Assembly: GCF_003932895.1 (NCBI RefSeq)
Contig: NZ_RQYW01000003.1
Span: 166,010 to 230,009 of the forward strand
From: Leptotrichia sp. OH3620_COT-345
GTDB lineage: Bacteria > Fusobacteriota > Fusobacteriia > Fusobacteriales > Leptotrichiaceae
Length of the DNA: 64,000 bases
Direction: 5' to 3'
A program made the position numbers and the translations under genes. How positions within the stretch are numbered: the stretch's first letter is position 1; each line of letters begins with the position of its first letter. Positions 63,789 through 64,000 of the stretch are shown here, piece after piece. The notes beneath the pieces are model-generated. The model did not search any database. It was not told the DNA's origin and worked only from the letters and a program-made list of their open reading frames with translations.

Positions 63789-64000
63789 TATCTTTCAACT
63801 CCCATTCTTAAATTTCTTAAATAGCTGTTTATATCCAATACTCCTGTATTTTCTTTTCTTTCATATGGAGATATTCCTATATTAACTTTTGGATTATTTA
63901 CCAATCCTTTGTCTCGATATTTCCCACTATTATAATCCTTTAACAGCTCATTTCTATTATATTCATCTTTCGCATTCAATAGAAATTCACTATTATCCAA
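63788..64000 (-). CDS. Hypothetical protein, C-terminal part only (continues beyond window)
   Basis: About 70 codons of open frame run from the window edge to TAA at 63788-63790. The sequence is polar, with KDEYNRNELLKDYNSGKYRD and a final NSYLRNLRMGVER. No family recognised. It continues past 64000, so its start is not visible. It is coupled to the lipoprotein gene behind it. Confidence 0.6.
   Translation of the reverse strand: MDNSEFLLNAKDEYNRNELLKDYNSGKYRDKGLVNNPKVNIGISPYERKENTGVLDINSYLRNLRMGVER

Overview
The window is very AT-rich (GC visibly well under 35%) bacterial chromosome. Most genes have clear Shine-Dalgarno sites and are packed into short operons on the minus strand. CMP-KDO synthetase (kdsB) and many lipoproteins point to a Gram-negative envelope. 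PRD/PTS regulators, a long multi-span signal peptidase I, a CIRCE-controlled clpB and overall protein character suggest Fusobacteriota, most like Leptotrichia and relatives. This placement is inferred from protein style, not from a marker search. There is no rRNA, tRNA, CRISPR array, prophage or intact insertion sequence.

Layout, left to right. 1-10.4 kb: the N-terminal half of a lipoprotein thiol peroxidase, a DEAD-box helicase, the three proline biosynthesis genes (proC, proA, proB) interleaved with two decayed membrane-protein genes, a cytoplasmic alpha-amylase and kdsB. 11.5-20.2 kb: a cyclase-family hydrolase, the qmcA/nfeD pair, two small exported proteins, valS, a GNAT acetyltransferase, lepB and rplS. 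20.5-26.4 kb (plus strand): DUF554, a Crp-family regulator, a GC-richer block that folds like a structured RNA, a MATE transporter relic, an ABC exporter, a nitroreductase and a DUF1275 protein. 27-30 kb: a three-gene unit (cytosolic DUF1858/substrate-binding-like protein, CxxC GTPase, ABC-type ATPase without permease) that I cannot match to a described system. 30.1-33.5 kb: a two-component system and a glycosyltransferase. 33.7-42.1 kb: split transketolase, an ascorbate-type PTS and two tandem PRD regulators. 42.2-44.9 kb: clpB.

45.2-52.7 kb holds the most interesting locus: a complete Opp/Dpp/Nik-type ABC importer, preceded in the same operon by a MetE-like methyltransferase whose 395-codon frame is interrupted once by an in-frame TGA. 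I recall a conserved Cys at that position in homologues. A small hairpin with a G-containing loop follows at SECIS-like distance. Next upstream is a YedF-type selenium-metabolism protein, and mnmH (tRNA 2-selenouridine synthase) lies 7 kb away. Together these make a candidate new selenoprotein. 53-56 kb: TrkH/TrkA potassium uptake. 56-61.2 kb: a decaying cofactor region (hemB, sirC, cobS and a nicotinate phosphoribosyltransferase are all broken; cobC and mnmH are intact). 61.9-64 kb: an M20 amidohydrolase and two unknown genes at the edge.

A striking general feature is the number of recognisable gene relics (about eleven), with frameshifts, nonsense codons and at least one internal deletion. 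Some single-base frameshifts could be assembly errors, but the deletions and multiple stops indicate real reductive decay.
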